Shown here: positions 34,151-43,180 of the stretch, piece after piece
How positions within the stretch are numbered: position 1 is the first letter of the stretch
Layout of the letters: the number at the start of each line of letters is the position of its first letter
Assembly (NCBI GenBank): GCA_001784585.1
Contig: MFRN01000010.1
Span: 1-45,920 of the forward strand
Direction of reading: 5' to 3'
DNA length: 45,920 bases
From: Candidatus Melainabacteria bacterium RIFCSPLOWO2_02_FULL_35_15
GTDB taxonomy: Bacteria; Cyanobacteriota; Vampirovibrionia; 2-02-FULL-35-15
Notes under the pieces: generated by a model
What the model was told of the DNA's origin: nothing
Database searches by the model: none
Seen by the model: the letters and a program-made list of their open reading frames with translations, nothing else
Made by a program: the position numbers and the translations under genes

Positions 34151-35488
34151 ATGACTATAGATCGACTAAAAGAGAATGTTTTAGAAAAAGAATTTAAAGC
34201 TTTTAAAAATAAAAATTTATCTTTACCAGGACTAAAAAACTTATATCTTTTTACTGTAAACCATAAGACTGCACCGGTAGCTATAAGGGAAAAGTTTTCA
34301 ATTCCTGAATATCGGTTAATTGAAGCAAATCAAGCTTTAAAGAGTTATAAAACTCTGGAATCATTTGTTATTCTCAGTACCTGTAACAGAACAGAAATTT
34401 ACTTTACATCAAATAACCTTGAGAGTGGCTTAAAAGATATATTTGACTTTTTAAAACAGTTTCTTGCTCTTGAGCTGAAAGTTGCAAAAGAATACAGTGC
34501 AGTTTTAAAAGAAGATAAAGTTGTAGAACATTCATTTAAGCTGGCAAGTGGGCTTGATAGTCTGGTCCTGGGTGAAATGCAGATTTTATCTCAGGTAAAA
34601 TTTGCTTATTCGACAGCACAAAGTGAAAAAAATCTTGGTAAAACTCTGGAGCTTTTATTTCAAAGTGTAATAAAAACAGCTAAAGAAGTTCATCAAAAAA
34701 CGAATTTATCCAAAAGCTCCCAGTCTATAAGTTCTGCTGCAGTTGATTTAGCCAATGATATTGCTGGCCCTCTTAAGACTAAAACAATAATGGTTCTTGG
34801 TGCAGGGAATATGGCAAAACTTGTTCTGGAACATATTTTAAAAATTGGTGGCTCAAAAGAAACAGTGGTATTAAACAAGTCGCCTCACAGAGTAATTGAA
34901 TTCTCAGAAAAATATAAAATAGACAGATCATTTCCGTTTGAAGATATTTATAGTATTTTAAACGAAGTGGATATCTTAGTTTGTGCAGCAGGAGCACCGC
35001 ATTTTATTGTTTTTGCTGAACAATTTAAACAGCTTAGAAAAGATCCAGATAAAGAATTATTTATTTTTGATGTATCGTTGCCAAGAAACATTGACTCTGA
35101 ATTCGGGAAACTGCCAAATGTAAAACTTTATGATATAGACAGTCTTCAGGCAGTTTACAATATGACAATTTGTGTAAATAGTGAAGCTCTAATTCGGGCA
35201 GAAAAAATTATTTCAGATGGGACAAAAGCCTTCTATGAGCAGATTACAAATCAGGATGTGGATTCATTAATTAAAGATTTAAGAAAAAAAATTGAAGATA
35301 TTAAAAAAGATAAACTTGCAAAACTAACTAATGATAAAACCTCTTTTACCAGAGAAGAGGTTGATTACATTGCCAGTAACCTGATAAATACTGTGCTTCA
35401 TATGCCTGTTAAAACTTTGAAAGATTCACACTTACTTGGTTCTCGGGAAGATAAAATCCAGATTTTAAGAGATTTATTTGGGATTTAA
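34151..35488 (+). CDS. hemA: Glutamyl-tRNA reductase
   Basis: First committed enzyme of the C5 heme/tetrapyrrole pathway: reduces glutamyl-tRNA(Glu) to glutamate-1-semialdehyde with NADPH. Visible features are LYLFTVNHKTAPVAIREKFS (31-50), the catalytic Cys78 in ILSTCNRTEIYF, SGLDSLVLGEMQILSQVK near 135-152, the NADPH-binding VLGAGNMAKLVLEHI near 213, and the C-terminal dimerisation helix. The length of 445 includes an unusual lead of about 30 residues. hemC follows after 40 bases, then hemD and hemB. Confidence 0.96.
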   Translation: MTIDRLKENVLEKEFKAFKNKNLSLPGLKNLYLFTVNHKTAPVAIREKFSIPEYRLIEANQALKSYKTLESFVILSTCNRTEIYFTSNNLESGLKDIFDFLKQFLALELKVAKEYSAVLKEDKVVEHSFKLASGLDSLVLGEMQILSQVKFAYSTAQSEKNLGKTLELLFQSVIKTAKEVHQKTNLSKSSQSISSAAVDLANDIAGPLKTKTIMVLGAGNMAKLVLEHILKIGGSKETVVLNKSPHRVIEFSEKYKIDRSFPFEDIYSILNEVDILVCAAGAPHFIVFAEQFKQLRKDPDKELFIFDVSLPRNIDSEFGKLPNVKLYDIDSLQAVYNMTICVNSEALIRAEKIISDGTKAFYEQITNQDVDSLIKDLRKKIEDIKKDKLAKLTNDKTSFTREEVDYIASNLINTVLHMPVKTLKDSHLLGSREDKIQILRDLFGI

Positions 35489-35528
35489 CCTGAGGCTTAC
35501 ATTGAATGATTAAATTTTTTTAAGGTTC

Positions 35529-36491
35529 ATGACTGTGAAATCAAAATTAATTATCGGTACTCGCAGCAGCAAGCTTGCTCTCTGGCAGGCAAATCATATT
35601 AAAGAACAGCTTCAAAAACTTTTTTGTGATTTAGAAATTACTTTAAAAGAAATAAAAACAAAAGGTGATCGAATGTTAGGAATTTCACTTTCTAAAATCG
35701 AAGGAAAGGGATTTTTTACGAAAGAAATCGAAGATGCACTATTAAACAGTGAAATTGATTTAGCGGTACATAGCTTAAAAGATCTGCCGACAAAATTACC
35801 GGACGGGTTAAAGATTGGCGCAGTTTTAAAAAAAGAAAAGCCGCATGATATTTTAATTTCAAAAAATAAAATCAAATTTAAAGATCTGTCCGAAAATTCA
35901 AAAATCGGTACTTCCAGTCTTCGCCGAACTGCTCAGCTGAAAGCTGTGAGAAATGATTTGGAATATCTTGATTTACGCGGAAATCTGGATACAAGAATCA
36001 GAAAACTGGAAGAAGGTCAGTATGATGCCATAGTTCTTGCATATGCTGGTGTAAAAAGACTTGGCTTTGAAGATAAAATCACAGAGCATTTTAATCCGGA
36101 AGATATTCTGCCAGCAGTTGGTCAGGGAGCATTAGCTGTTGAAGTTAGAGACGATAATAACGAAATTGAAAAAATAATTTCAGGATTAAATCACAATGAA
36201 ACTTTTTTAGCTTCAGTTACAGAAAGAACTTTTTTAGAAATATTACAAGGTGGTTGTCAGGTTCCAATTGGAGCTTATTCTGAAATTAAAGAAAATCAAA
36301 TTACCCTTTATGGAATGATTGCAAGCCTGGACGGAAAAAAAATTGTTAAGAATAAAAATACTGGTAAATTAAAAATCAGTGAGTGTAAATTGATTGGAGA
36401 AAATCTTGCAAAAACGTTATTACAAATAGGTGGAAAGGAAATTCTTAAGGAAATTAATGTAAATAAGGCATTCTTACATATGATAATGTAA
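35529..36491 (+). CDS. hemC: Porphobilinogen deaminase (hydroxymethylbilane synthase)
   Basis: Polymerises four porphobilinogen units to hydroxymethylbilane. It has IIGTRSSKLALWQANHI (8-24), KGDRM, FFTKEIEDALL, AVHSLKDLPTKLP near 79-91, IGTSSLRRTAQL near 127 and AVGQGALAVEVR. The dipyrromethane-cofactor Cys is Cys243 in LQGGCQVPIGAY. The length of 320 is usual. It follows hemA in the same direction and lies 16 bases before hemD. Confidence 0.96.
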   Translation: MTVKSKLIIGTRSSKLALWQANHIKEQLQKLFCDLEITLKEIKTKGDRMLGISLSKIEGKGFFTKEIEDALLNSEIDLAVHSLKDLPTKLPDGLKIGAVLKKEKPHDILISKNKIKFKDLSENSKIGTSSLRRTAQLKAVRNDLEYLDLRGNLDTRIRKLEEGQYDAIVLAYAGVKRLGFEDKITEHFNPEDILPAVGQGALAVEVRDDNNEIEKIISGLNHNETFLASVTERTFLEILQGGCQVPIGAYSEIKENQITLYGMIASLDGKKIVKNKNTGKLKISECKLIGENLAKTLLQIGGKEILKEINVNKAFLHMIM

Positions 36492-36507
36492 TCTTGCGGA
36501 AAATCAA

Positions 36508-37344
36508 ATGCAAAAAGAATCAACAATTTTGACTACTGACTGGTTTGAATCAAAGCCTTTATCCGGGAAAAAGATTTTAATTACCAGATCAAAAGAACAA
36601 TCTTCTTCTTTTACTTCAAAACTAATTACTAAAGGAGCAAAACCAGTTCTATGTCCGTTAATAAGTTATAAGCTGATAGAAAAAGAAATTTACAATAAAA
36701 ACATAATCAATAATATTTCAAATTTCGACTGGATATTTTTTACAAGCCAGAATGCAGTAAGATTCTTCTTTGAAATACTTGCTAAAAACTGTTATGATTC
36801 CCGGGCCCTGTCAAAGTGTCAGGTTGCAGCTGTTGGTTATAAAACCAAATCAGAATTAGGAAAATATAATATTAAAGCTGATTTTGTACCAAAGAGGTTT
36901 TCATTTGATGATCTTGTGGCTGAATTAGATGAAACAATAAATTTAAAAAATAAAAAGATTTTACATCCTGCCCAGACAGGGACTTGCTGTCGTAAGCCCC
37001 TGGAAAACATATATGAATGGCTAATCTATGAAGCAAATTTTATTGAAAAAATTGATGATGAAATAATAAATCAAATAAAAGAAGACATAGACATAATCAC
37101 AGTATTCAGTTCAAATACAGCCAAACATTTTTACAGGTTGGTTGAAAAGTACAATCTTGCAGAAGTGTGCCGTGACATGCCCCTGTTAGCAACAATTGGT
37201 GATGAAACCTCAGGCGTTGTAAAACAATTATTTGGCAGGGTTGATATAATTGCAGAATCATTTACAGAAGATGGTTTGATTGAAAGTATGGAAAAATATT
37301 ATGCAAAAGATAAATTTAAAATCCCGTCCACGTCGTCTTCGTAA
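36508..37344 (+). CDS. hemD: Uroporphyrinogen-III synthase
   Basis: Cyclises hydroxymethylbilane with inversion of ring D. The family is poorly conserved, but the two-domain pattern is recognisable: ILITRSKEQSSSFTSKLITKGA near 24-45, FDWIFFTSQNAVRFFF near 72-87, VAAVGYKTKSEL near 107-118, ITVFSSNTAKHFYRLV near 195-210 and ATIGDETSGVV near 232. Its position between hemC and hemB supports the call. It is 278 residues with a short lead before the first domain. Its end overlaps hemB by 44 bases. Confidence 0.88.
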   Translation: MQKESTILTTDWFESKPLSGKKILITRSKEQSSSFTSKLITKGAKPVLCPLISYKLIEKEIYNKNIINNISNFDWIFFTSQNAVRFFFEILAKNCYDSRALSKCQVAAVGYKTKSELGKYNIKADFVPKRFSFDDLVAELDETINLKNKKILHPAQTGTCCRKPLENIYEWLIYEANFIEKIDDEIINQIKEDIDIITVFSSNTAKHFYRLVEKYNLAEVCRDMPLLATIGDETSGVVKQLFGRVDIIAESFTEDGLIESMEKYYAKDKFKIPSTSSS

Positions 37345-38284
37345 AAATGAAGTGATAAGGAATTTGGTGCAAGAGACGATTTTATCGCCATCTCAGTTTA
37401 TTGCACCGGTGTTTATTCATGAAGGGAAAGAACCAGAAATTAAAATTAACTCTATGCCAGGCATTTGTCAGTTTTCGCTTGATAGAGCGCTTAAACATAT
37501 TGATGAGTTAACTAAAAACAAAATTAAATCAATAATCTTATTTGGGATACCCGGTTTAAAAGATAAAGAAGCAGTTTCTGCATGGGATGAAAAAAGTATT
37601 ATCCAAAGAGCAAATAAAAAAATAAAAGAAAACTTTCCTGATGTACTTTTAATAAATGATACATGCCTGTGTGAATATATGGAACATGGGCATTGCGGTA
37701 TTATACTTGGTAATGAAGTTTTAAATGATCCTACCCTAGAGATCTTAGAAAGAACTGCAATTTCACAGGCCGCCAGTGGGGCAGATATAATTGCACCTTC
37801 AGGGATGATGGATGGAATGGTAGCTGCTATCCGTAATGCGCTTGATCAAAATAATTTTCAGGATGTAGCCATTATGAGCTATGCAGTAAAATATGCCAGT
37901 GCTTTTTATGGACCATTTCGTGAAGCAGCAGAGTCAGCTCCGCAGTTTGGTGACAGAAAATCATATCAGATGAATCCTGCAAATAAACGTGAAGCTCTTC
38001 GTGAAGCATTGATTGATGAACAGGAAGGAGCTGACATTATTATGGTAAAACCAGCTATGCCTTATCTGGATATTATTTCACTGGTAAAAGAAAAAACCAA
38101 TTTACCTGTTGCTGCATATAATGTCTCTGGTGAATATGCCATGATAAAAGCTGCTGCACAAAATGGCTGGATCGATGAAGATAAAATAATTTTAGAAATG
38201 TTAACCGGAATTAAAAGAGCAGGAGCAGATATTATAATTAGTTATTTTGCTAAGGATGTTAATAGAATTTTAAAAAGAGTCTGA
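37301..38284 (+). CDS. hemB: Delta-aminolevulinic acid dehydratase (porphobilinogen synthase)
   Basis: Joins two aminolevulinate molecules into porphobilinogen. It has RPRRLRKNEVIRNLV at the start, zinc-type cysteines in NDTCLCEYMEHGHCG (Cys122, Cys124, Cys132), and the Schiff-base lysines in YAVKYASAFYGPFR (Lys197) and IMVKPAMPYLD (Lys250). The zinc cysteines mark a Zn-dependent rather than Mg-only enzyme. The frame extends 7 codons upstream (ATG 37280), but the ATG at 37301 gives the family N-terminus. The start lies inside hemD in another frame, which suggests translational coupling. Confidence 0.95.
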   Translation: MQKINLKSRPRRLRKNEVIRNLVQETILSPSQFIAPVFIHEGKEPEIKINSMPGICQFSLDRALKHIDELTKNKIKSIILFGIPGLKDKEAVSAWDEKSIIQRANKKIKENFPDVLLINDTCLCEYMEHGHCGIILGNEVLNDPTLEILERTAISQAASGADIIAPSGMMDGMVAAIRNALDQNNFQDVAIMSYAVKYASAFYGPFREAAESAPQFGDRKSYQMNPANKREALREALIDEQEGADIIMVKPAMPYLDIISLVKEKTNLPVAAYNVSGEYAMIKAAAQNGWIDEDKIILEMLTGIKRAGADIIISYFAKDVNRILKRV

Positions 38285-38287
38285 ACC

Positions 38288-39079
38288 TTGAAAAAAAACA
38301 AATATTTTTTATTCCTCTTGTTTCCCCTTTTTACAGTTACATCAGTTTTTTCACAGAGTAATCCTTTTTTTAATAACAATCAGCTAAAGCAAAATCCTTA
38401 TTTATCAGCATCCAGATCTGTTCTGATAGTATTTGATGCTTCAAATAGCATGGAAGATAAAATTCGTAGTGAGACAAAAATCCATATTGCAAAGAGAGTC
38501 CTTGAAAATGTAATCACAAAGGCTGCTCCGGATATAAATATTGGACTTAGAGTTTATGGTGCAAGCAACCCTACAGGAAACCATTACATAGATTGCAATG
38601 ATTCTAGGTTAGTTGTTTTACCAGGAACAAATAACAGAAGGTCAATAATTTCTGAAATTTACAAAATACTGCCCAGAGGTTTTACGCCAATTACATATTC
38701 CCTTTTGCAGGCAGTGCAGGACATGATTCCATATAAAGGAGAAAAATCAATTATTTTAATTAGCGACGGCTTGGAAACTTGCGAAGGTGATCCATGCCAG
38801 CTTGCTCAATCACTTTTTAATTCAAGGATAAACTTAAAAATTGATGTGGTTGGTTTTGGTGTAAAAGATGACCTGGCAGCACGGGAACAGTTAATGTGCA
38901 TTGCGCTAAATACAAATGGTAAGTATTATTCTGCAGATAATGATGATGAACTTACACAGGGGCTTTCTGAAAGTATAAATAAATCAGTAAGTGGAAGAAT
39001 AATCACTATGATTAACGAGCCACTTGAAGACCTGCCAAAATTACAATCTGAAAAATTAAATTTACAAAAAAAGAAATAG
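38288..39079 (+). CDS. Secreted von Willebrand factor A domain protein
   Basis: An exported protein of 263 residues. The start is TTG at 38288, only 3 bases after the hemB stop, and gives a signal peptide (NKYFLFLLFPLFTVTSVFS, 4-22). The VWA domain spans about 44-230 with the full MIDAS set: DASNS at 50-54, Thr in RGFTPITYSL, and Asp in ILISDGLETC. It has four cysteines (C-D... C-E-G-D-P-C) that may form disulfides. VWA proteins bind metal and partners; no downstream partner is obvious. It is in the hem operon by position but no link to heme is known. The C-terminal tail is Lys-rich. Confidence 0.8.
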   Translation: MKKNKYFLFLLFPLFTVTSVFSQSNPFFNNNQLKQNPYLSASRSVLIVFDASNSMEDKIRSETKIHIAKRVLENVITKAAPDINIGLRVYGASNPTGNHYIDCNDSRLVVLPGTNNRRSIISEIYKILPRGFTPITYSLLQAVQDMIPYKGEKSIILISDGLETCEGDPCQLAQSLFNSRINLKIDVVGFGVKDDLAAREQLMCIALNTNGKYYSADNDDELTQGLSESINKSVSGRIITMINEPLEDLPKLQSEKLNLQKKK

Positions 39080-39081
39080 AA

Positions 39082-39507
39082 TTAGGTGGTTCGATAAGAA
39101 ATAACAGGATTGCCATCAGTAAGATCATTAAATCGATGTACAGATATATTTTTCCCTGTTCGATCTTGTATGGTTTGGAGCGTTTCAGGAGACATTAAAG
39201 TTTCAACATCGCTTTGTGCTTGCCTGGCTCGTGCAGTATATCTAAATCCACAGAAATCAGTGCTTCCCGGATTACCACAATGTATGTCTACTCTTGATTC
39301 ATCGTTATTTATAAATTTTATAACCTCTCCTACTGCAAGTTGTGCAGCAATTTCAGGAGGAAAATGCTTGTCTTTTGCAAATACTGGTAAATCTATTTCA
39401 ACCATTGGAGCAGTTAAATCATTAATAAATGAAACTGGCTTTGCGGGGAGCTGATATCTTGGAACAGGTGTTCTTAGACTAAGCGTTGTAATATCACCAC
39501 GATTCAT
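39082..39507 (-). CDS. Hypothetical 141-residue protein
   Basis: Not recognised. The ATG has a good TAGGAG box about 9 bases upstream, supporting a real gene. The protein is soluble, with no leader, starting with a Pro-rich stretch (LRTPVPRYQLPAKPV) followed by a compact region (PPEIAAQLAVGEVIKFI, VDIHCGNPGSTDFCGFRYTARARQAQ). The Cys residues and the GNPGSTDFCG turn stand out. It is convergent with the VWA gene and about 120 bases downstream of purC-purS on the same strand. Confidence 0.55.
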   Translation of the reverse strand: MNRGDITTLSLRTPVPRYQLPAKPVSFINDLTAPMVEIDLPVFAKDKHFPPEIAAQLAVGEVIKFINNDESRVDIHCGNPGSTDFCGFRYTARARQAQSDVETLMSPETLQTIQDRTGKNISVHRFNDLTDGNPVISYRTT

Positions 39508-39629
39508 GTTTTTTATCTCCTAATTTGACCCTAGCATATGGAAGTTGCAGATTGCAAGAACATTAAAAAAATTTAATCTGACAGTTTAAAAATTTATTGT
39601 TTTTCAGGGTCTAAATTAAGATTTTACAG

Positions 39630-40631
39630 TCATTGCAGAAGTATTAAGTAAATCTTAAAATCTTCAATAACAGGGTTAGCTAAAAGCTTTTCACACATTT
39701 CCCTTGTGTCGGATTTTGCTTTTTCAAGGGATTCAGCTTTTACCTTAAAAACAATCTCTTTTCCAATCTTTACATCCTTTATATCTTTGTAACCCATTGA
39801 TATTAAGGCTTTTTCAACCGCCTGCCCCTGTGGATCCAAAATATCCTGTTTTGGGAGGACCTGAACCCGGACAAAATAAACAGCCCTGTTATTGCGAGGA
39901 ACAATAACATTTTTACAGCCTTCCTTTACCCTCTTTAGCATCTCCTGATAAGCACCTTCCACATTTCCAAGATCCTGCCTAAAACGATCCTTGTCTAACT
40001 TTTCATTTGTCTTCGCATCCCAGAACCTGAAATTATCAGGCGACAGTTCATCTGCTAAAAGTAAGGTTCCATCTTTATCAAAACCATATTCAAGTTTGAA
40101 ATCAATTACTTTTATTCCAATTTTTAGAAAGAAATCCTTAAAAATCTCATTTGCCCTTAATGTTAACTCGGTAATATAATCCAGGGTTTTATCGTCGGTA
40201 ATTTCCAGTGCATTTGTAATATAGGCTTTGGTCAAAAGCGGGTCATTAAGTTCATCTTTCTTATAACTAAACTCAACAATAGGAGCTTTTAATATTTTTC
40301 CTTCTGCAATTCCCAGTCTCTTACACAAACTTCCAGCAGCAGTATTTCTTACAATAACTTCGAGCGGAATAATTTTTACTTTTTTAATTAAAAGCTCATT
40401 TTCAGAAAGCTGTTTTATAAAGTGTGTTTTAATTCCATTTTGTTCAACCAAATTAAAAAGTAAAGCTGAAATTGTAGCGTTAACTTTACCTTTGTCATGT
40501 ATCTCACCCTTTTTCTGGGCATTAAAAGCAGTAGCGCTGTCTCTAAAATAGGCCCGGAAGATGTTTGGATCTTCTGTTTCAAAGATATCTTTTGCTTTGC
40601 CGCTGTAAACAGGTTTTGTAGCAATTGGCAT
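39630..40631 (-). CDS. purC: PurC-PurS fusion: SAICAR synthase with FGAM synthase PurS subunit
   Basis: A 333-residue two-domain protein. Residues 1 to about 240 are phosphoribosylaminoimidazole-succinocarboxamide synthase: YSGKAKDIFETEDP, KVKIIPLEVIVRNTAAGSLCKR, DPLLTKAYI, IDFKLEYGFDKDG and LADELSPDNFRFWD. Residues about 248-330 match PurS, the small subunit of FGAM synthase: VYFVRVQVLPKQDILDPQGQAVEKAL, IGKEIVFKVKAES and MCEKLLANPVIEDF. PurS usually is a separate small protein next to purQ and purL. The fusion joins non-consecutive steps of purine synthesis in one chain. It lies 20 bases after nuoD; other pur genes are outside the window. Confidence 0.9.
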   Translation of the reverse strand: MPIATKPVYSGKAKDIFETEDPNIFRAYFRDSATAFNAQKKGEIHDKGKVNATISALLFNLVEQNGIKTHFIKQLSENELLIKKVKIIPLEVIVRNTAAGSLCKRLGIAEGKILKAPIVEFSYKKDELNDPLLTKAYITNALEITDDKTLDYITELTLRANEIFKDFFLKIGIKVIDFKLEYGFDKDGTLLLADELSPDNFRFWDAKTNEKLDKDRFRQDLGNVEGAYQEMLKRVKEGCKNVIVPRNNRAVYFVRVQVLPKQDILDPQGQAVEKALISMGYKDIKDVKIGKEIVFKVKAESLEKAKSDTREMCEKLLANPVIEDFKIYLILLQ

Positions 40632-40651
40632 AGGAATATTTTAACGTAACT

Positions 40652-41875
40652 TTATCTGTCCACATCCGGCAGTATCACATCAAGACTACTAAATATTGCT
40701 ACTGTATCTGCTACAGGATGCCCTTTGATTAACTCAGGCAAAACTGAAACATTATTAAAAGACGGTGAGCGCCACTTGATTCTATATGGAACTGATGTGC
40801 CATCTGCTATCAGATGAACACCGAGCTGTCCTCGCGGAGATTCAACTGCACTATAAGCCTCGCCAGGGCCACATTTGAAAGCTGGCGCTACATTTTTACC
40901 CTTTGCTGTAACCATTAAATCTTCTGCTTTATAAACAGGGTTGTCACCGCTGGTTAACTGGACTTTATTTTTTTCTAAATCTTCAGTATCTCCACCGGGT
41001 AATTTTTCTATGGCCTGTAAAACCAGTTTTGCTGATTCTCTCAATTCCTGGATCCTGCATTTGTATCTGGCATGAGTATCTCCGGAAGTTAATACAGGTA
41101 CATTAAATTCGAGCTTGTCATAAATAGAGTATGGACTGTATTTTCTAAGATCAAGATCAAAGCCTGATGCTCTAAGGTTTGGGCCGGTTACACCGCAGCT
41201 AAGTGCTACTTTTGAATCTAAATATCCTACATTTTGAGTTCGTACCAGAAATATTGGATTTTTTGTAGCAATAGCTTCATACTCATCTACACATTTAAAA
41301 AACTCTTCATTAATCCATTTTTTTACTTTTTTTGTCCAGCCTTTTGGAAGATCTTTAAAGACCCCGCCGATTCTAATATAGTTAAACATCATTCTTTGAC
41401 CGGAAATTTCTTCTAAGAATGAAAGTATTGCTTCACGATCACGGAACGTATAAAAAGGAATACCAGCCATAGCACCTAAATCAAGCATAAAGATTCCAAG
41501 CCAAAGTAAATGTGAAATAATCCTGTTTAATTCAGAACAAATAACCCTGATATACTCTGCGCGAAGCGGAACTGTAATACCTGCAATTTTTTCTACTGCC
41601 ATTATGTACGCATGACTGTCAGACATTCCAGCCAGATAGTCCACACGATCTACAAGTGCCTGGTACTGGACATATGTCCTGTTTTGCCCAAGCCATTCCA
41701 TTCCTCTGTGTAAATAACCAATAACAGGCTCACAATCCCTGACAATTTCTCCGTCTAACTTTAAAATTAATCTTAAAACTCCATGGGTAGAAGGATGCTG
41801 AGGCCCCATATTTATAACCATTTCATCAGTTTTAAAACTTTTTTCTGCTTTAATTGGATCCTTAACAATGGACAA
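40652..41875 (-). CDS. nuoD: NADH-quinone oxidoreductase subunit D (NuoD/NdhH)
   Basis: The 49-kDa subunit of respiratory complex I, which with NuoB forms the quinone site. Features are MGPQHPSTHGVLRLILKLDGE (23-43), PVIGYLHRGMEWLGQNRTYVQ, DRVDYLAGMSDSHAYIMAVEKI, ILSFLEEISGQRMMFNYIRIGG and the C-terminal SFNNVSVLPELIKGHPVADTVAIFSSLDVILPDVDR. It has 407 residues. The start is TTG, with GGGAG 8 bases ahead, instead of ATG. No other nuo gene is beside it. The lone position resembles cyanobacterial ndhH. Confidence 0.95.
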   Translation of the reverse strand: MSIVKDPIKAEKSFKTDEMVINMGPQHPSTHGVLRLILKLDGEIVRDCEPVIGYLHRGMEWLGQNRTYVQYQALVDRVDYLAGMSDSHAYIMAVEKIAGITVPLRAEYIRVICSELNRIISHLLWLGIFMLDLGAMAGIPFYTFRDREAILSFLEEISGQRMMFNYIRIGGVFKDLPKGWTKKVKKWINEEFFKCVDEYEAIATKNPIFLVRTQNVGYLDSKVALSCGVTGPNLRASGFDLDLRKYSPYSIYDKLEFNVPVLTSGDTHARYKCRIQELRESAKLVLQAIEKLPGGDTEDLEKNKVQLTSGDNPVYKAEDLMVTAKGKNVAPAFKCGPGEAYSAVESPRGQLGVHLIADGTSVPYRIKWRSPSFNNVSVLPELIKGHPVADTVAIFSSLDVILPDVDR

Positions 41876-42009
41876 TTGATTTTCTCCCGTTCATACAACT
41901 CATATACAATATTTACTTAACTATCCTACCAAATAATTTTCTTTCAAAAAGATTACGTTATTAATCTATCCAATAAGTATAATTTTTTGCTAAAGTAAAC
42001 TTAATAATT

Positions 42010-43167
42010 ATGAGTAACCACAGCGTGCAGAGGATTGGATTATATCCGAATTTGTCCATTGTTCCTCCTGTAAGGCCACAACAAAAAGAATCTACAGAAC
42101 CAACTACTCGGCCACAGCCTTTGGCAGTTACAGATACTTCGATACGCACAATACCTTTTCCACAAAGGATCAATACCAGATACAAATGTTTATTCTCTGA
42201 ACACGATGACATACACGGTTTGTTAACTAAAATAGAAGATGTCTGGGAAAAAGGACTGTTATTTATAAATAAAGATGATCCGAATTCAACATTTTATAAT
42301 GACTACTTAGATGATATAAGTCTGGTAGTAAAACAAAATGAGGACTATTTTAAGCAGCTTGATACTCTGGCAGGCACTAAAAATTCCTTTCAAAATGAAT
42401 TCCAAAAACTAAGAAATAGACCTAATGTAAGTAAGCTTCAAAGAGCAGTTTTATTAACAGCGACTCTTGAAATGGCACTGCTTGGAATTCCACAAACGCC
42501 TGTGTTAGCAAATATAAATAACGGAAAAATCTCTAAAAATGATGCTGCACAACTTGAAGGTGAAAAAAAGAAAGAAACAAAGCCAAACGGCAAAAAACTA
42601 GGTGGATATCCACAGGAATTGCTTGCAGGGTGGTTTCTGGCAAAATTTATTTATCAAATTTCACCATCAGTAGATAATACAACACATTTTAAACATTCTC
42701 CGTTACTTCCTGTTAAAAAGAGATCCAAGGCAAAAGAAAATAATCATTACGAAACTGTAAGTAAGGAAATAGATATCCTTGCTCAAAATTTCCTGGTCTC
42801 AGTGCGATCATATAAAACCGATTTTACAGCACAACTTACTAATTTGTTTTTTATTGTTATTGATGATAAAAATCTGGGACTCAAAGACAATATTAAAAAA
42901 TTGATCCTTGTAAAATGTGCTGACAACTCACAACAATTTTCTCCGGATTTTCAGGATAAAAACGAGCATAAAAGACACATTAAACAAATAATATTTGATG
43001 CAAGACAAGCAATAACAAATTATGGTTCATTATCCTCGGATAATGAGGCTATTCTGGATAAATTAATCTCTCCAGGCGGAGTTGAAGTATATTATATTCC
43101 TGCGCTGGATAATATAGATGATCTAAAATTATGGATCAGACAAAGACATAAATTAAATCAGTCTTGA
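42010..43167 (+). CDS. Hypothetical 385-residue protein
   Basis: Not recognised. The N-terminal 60 residues are Pro/Thr-rich (PPVRPQQKESTEPTTRPQ) and probably disordered. The following part has two helical blocks, about 65-150 (HGLLTKIEDVWEKGLLFINK; LQRAVLLTATLEMALLG) and about 240-385 (EIDILAQNFLVSVRSYKTDF; FFIVIDDKNLGLKDNIKKLILVK), linked by a Lys-rich charged stretch. There are no convincing signal peptide or membrane segments. The ATG start is without an obvious ribosome-binding site, divergent from nuoD. It may be a lineage-specific protein; similar N-terminal disorder is seen in the neighbouring 141-residue protein. Confidence 0.55.
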   Translation: MSNHSVQRIGLYPNLSIVPPVRPQQKESTEPTTRPQPLAVTDTSIRTIPFPQRINTRYKCLFSEHDDIHGLLTKIEDVWEKGLLFINKDDPNSTFYNDYLDDISLVVKQNEDYFKQLDTLAGTKNSFQNEFQKLRNRPNVSKLQRAVLLTATLEMALLGIPQTPVLANINNGKISKNDAAQLEGEKKKETKPNGKKLGGYPQELLAGWFLAKFIYQISPSVDNTTHFKHSPLLPVKKRSKAKENNHYETVSKEIDILAQNFLVSVRSYKTDFTAQLTNLFFIVIDDKNLGLKDNIKKLILVKCADNSQQFSPDFQDKNEHKRHIKQIIFDARQAITNYGSLSSDNEAILDKLISPGGVEVYYIPALDNIDDLKLWIRQRHKLNQS

Positions 43168-43180
43168 AGTGATTCTTCTG

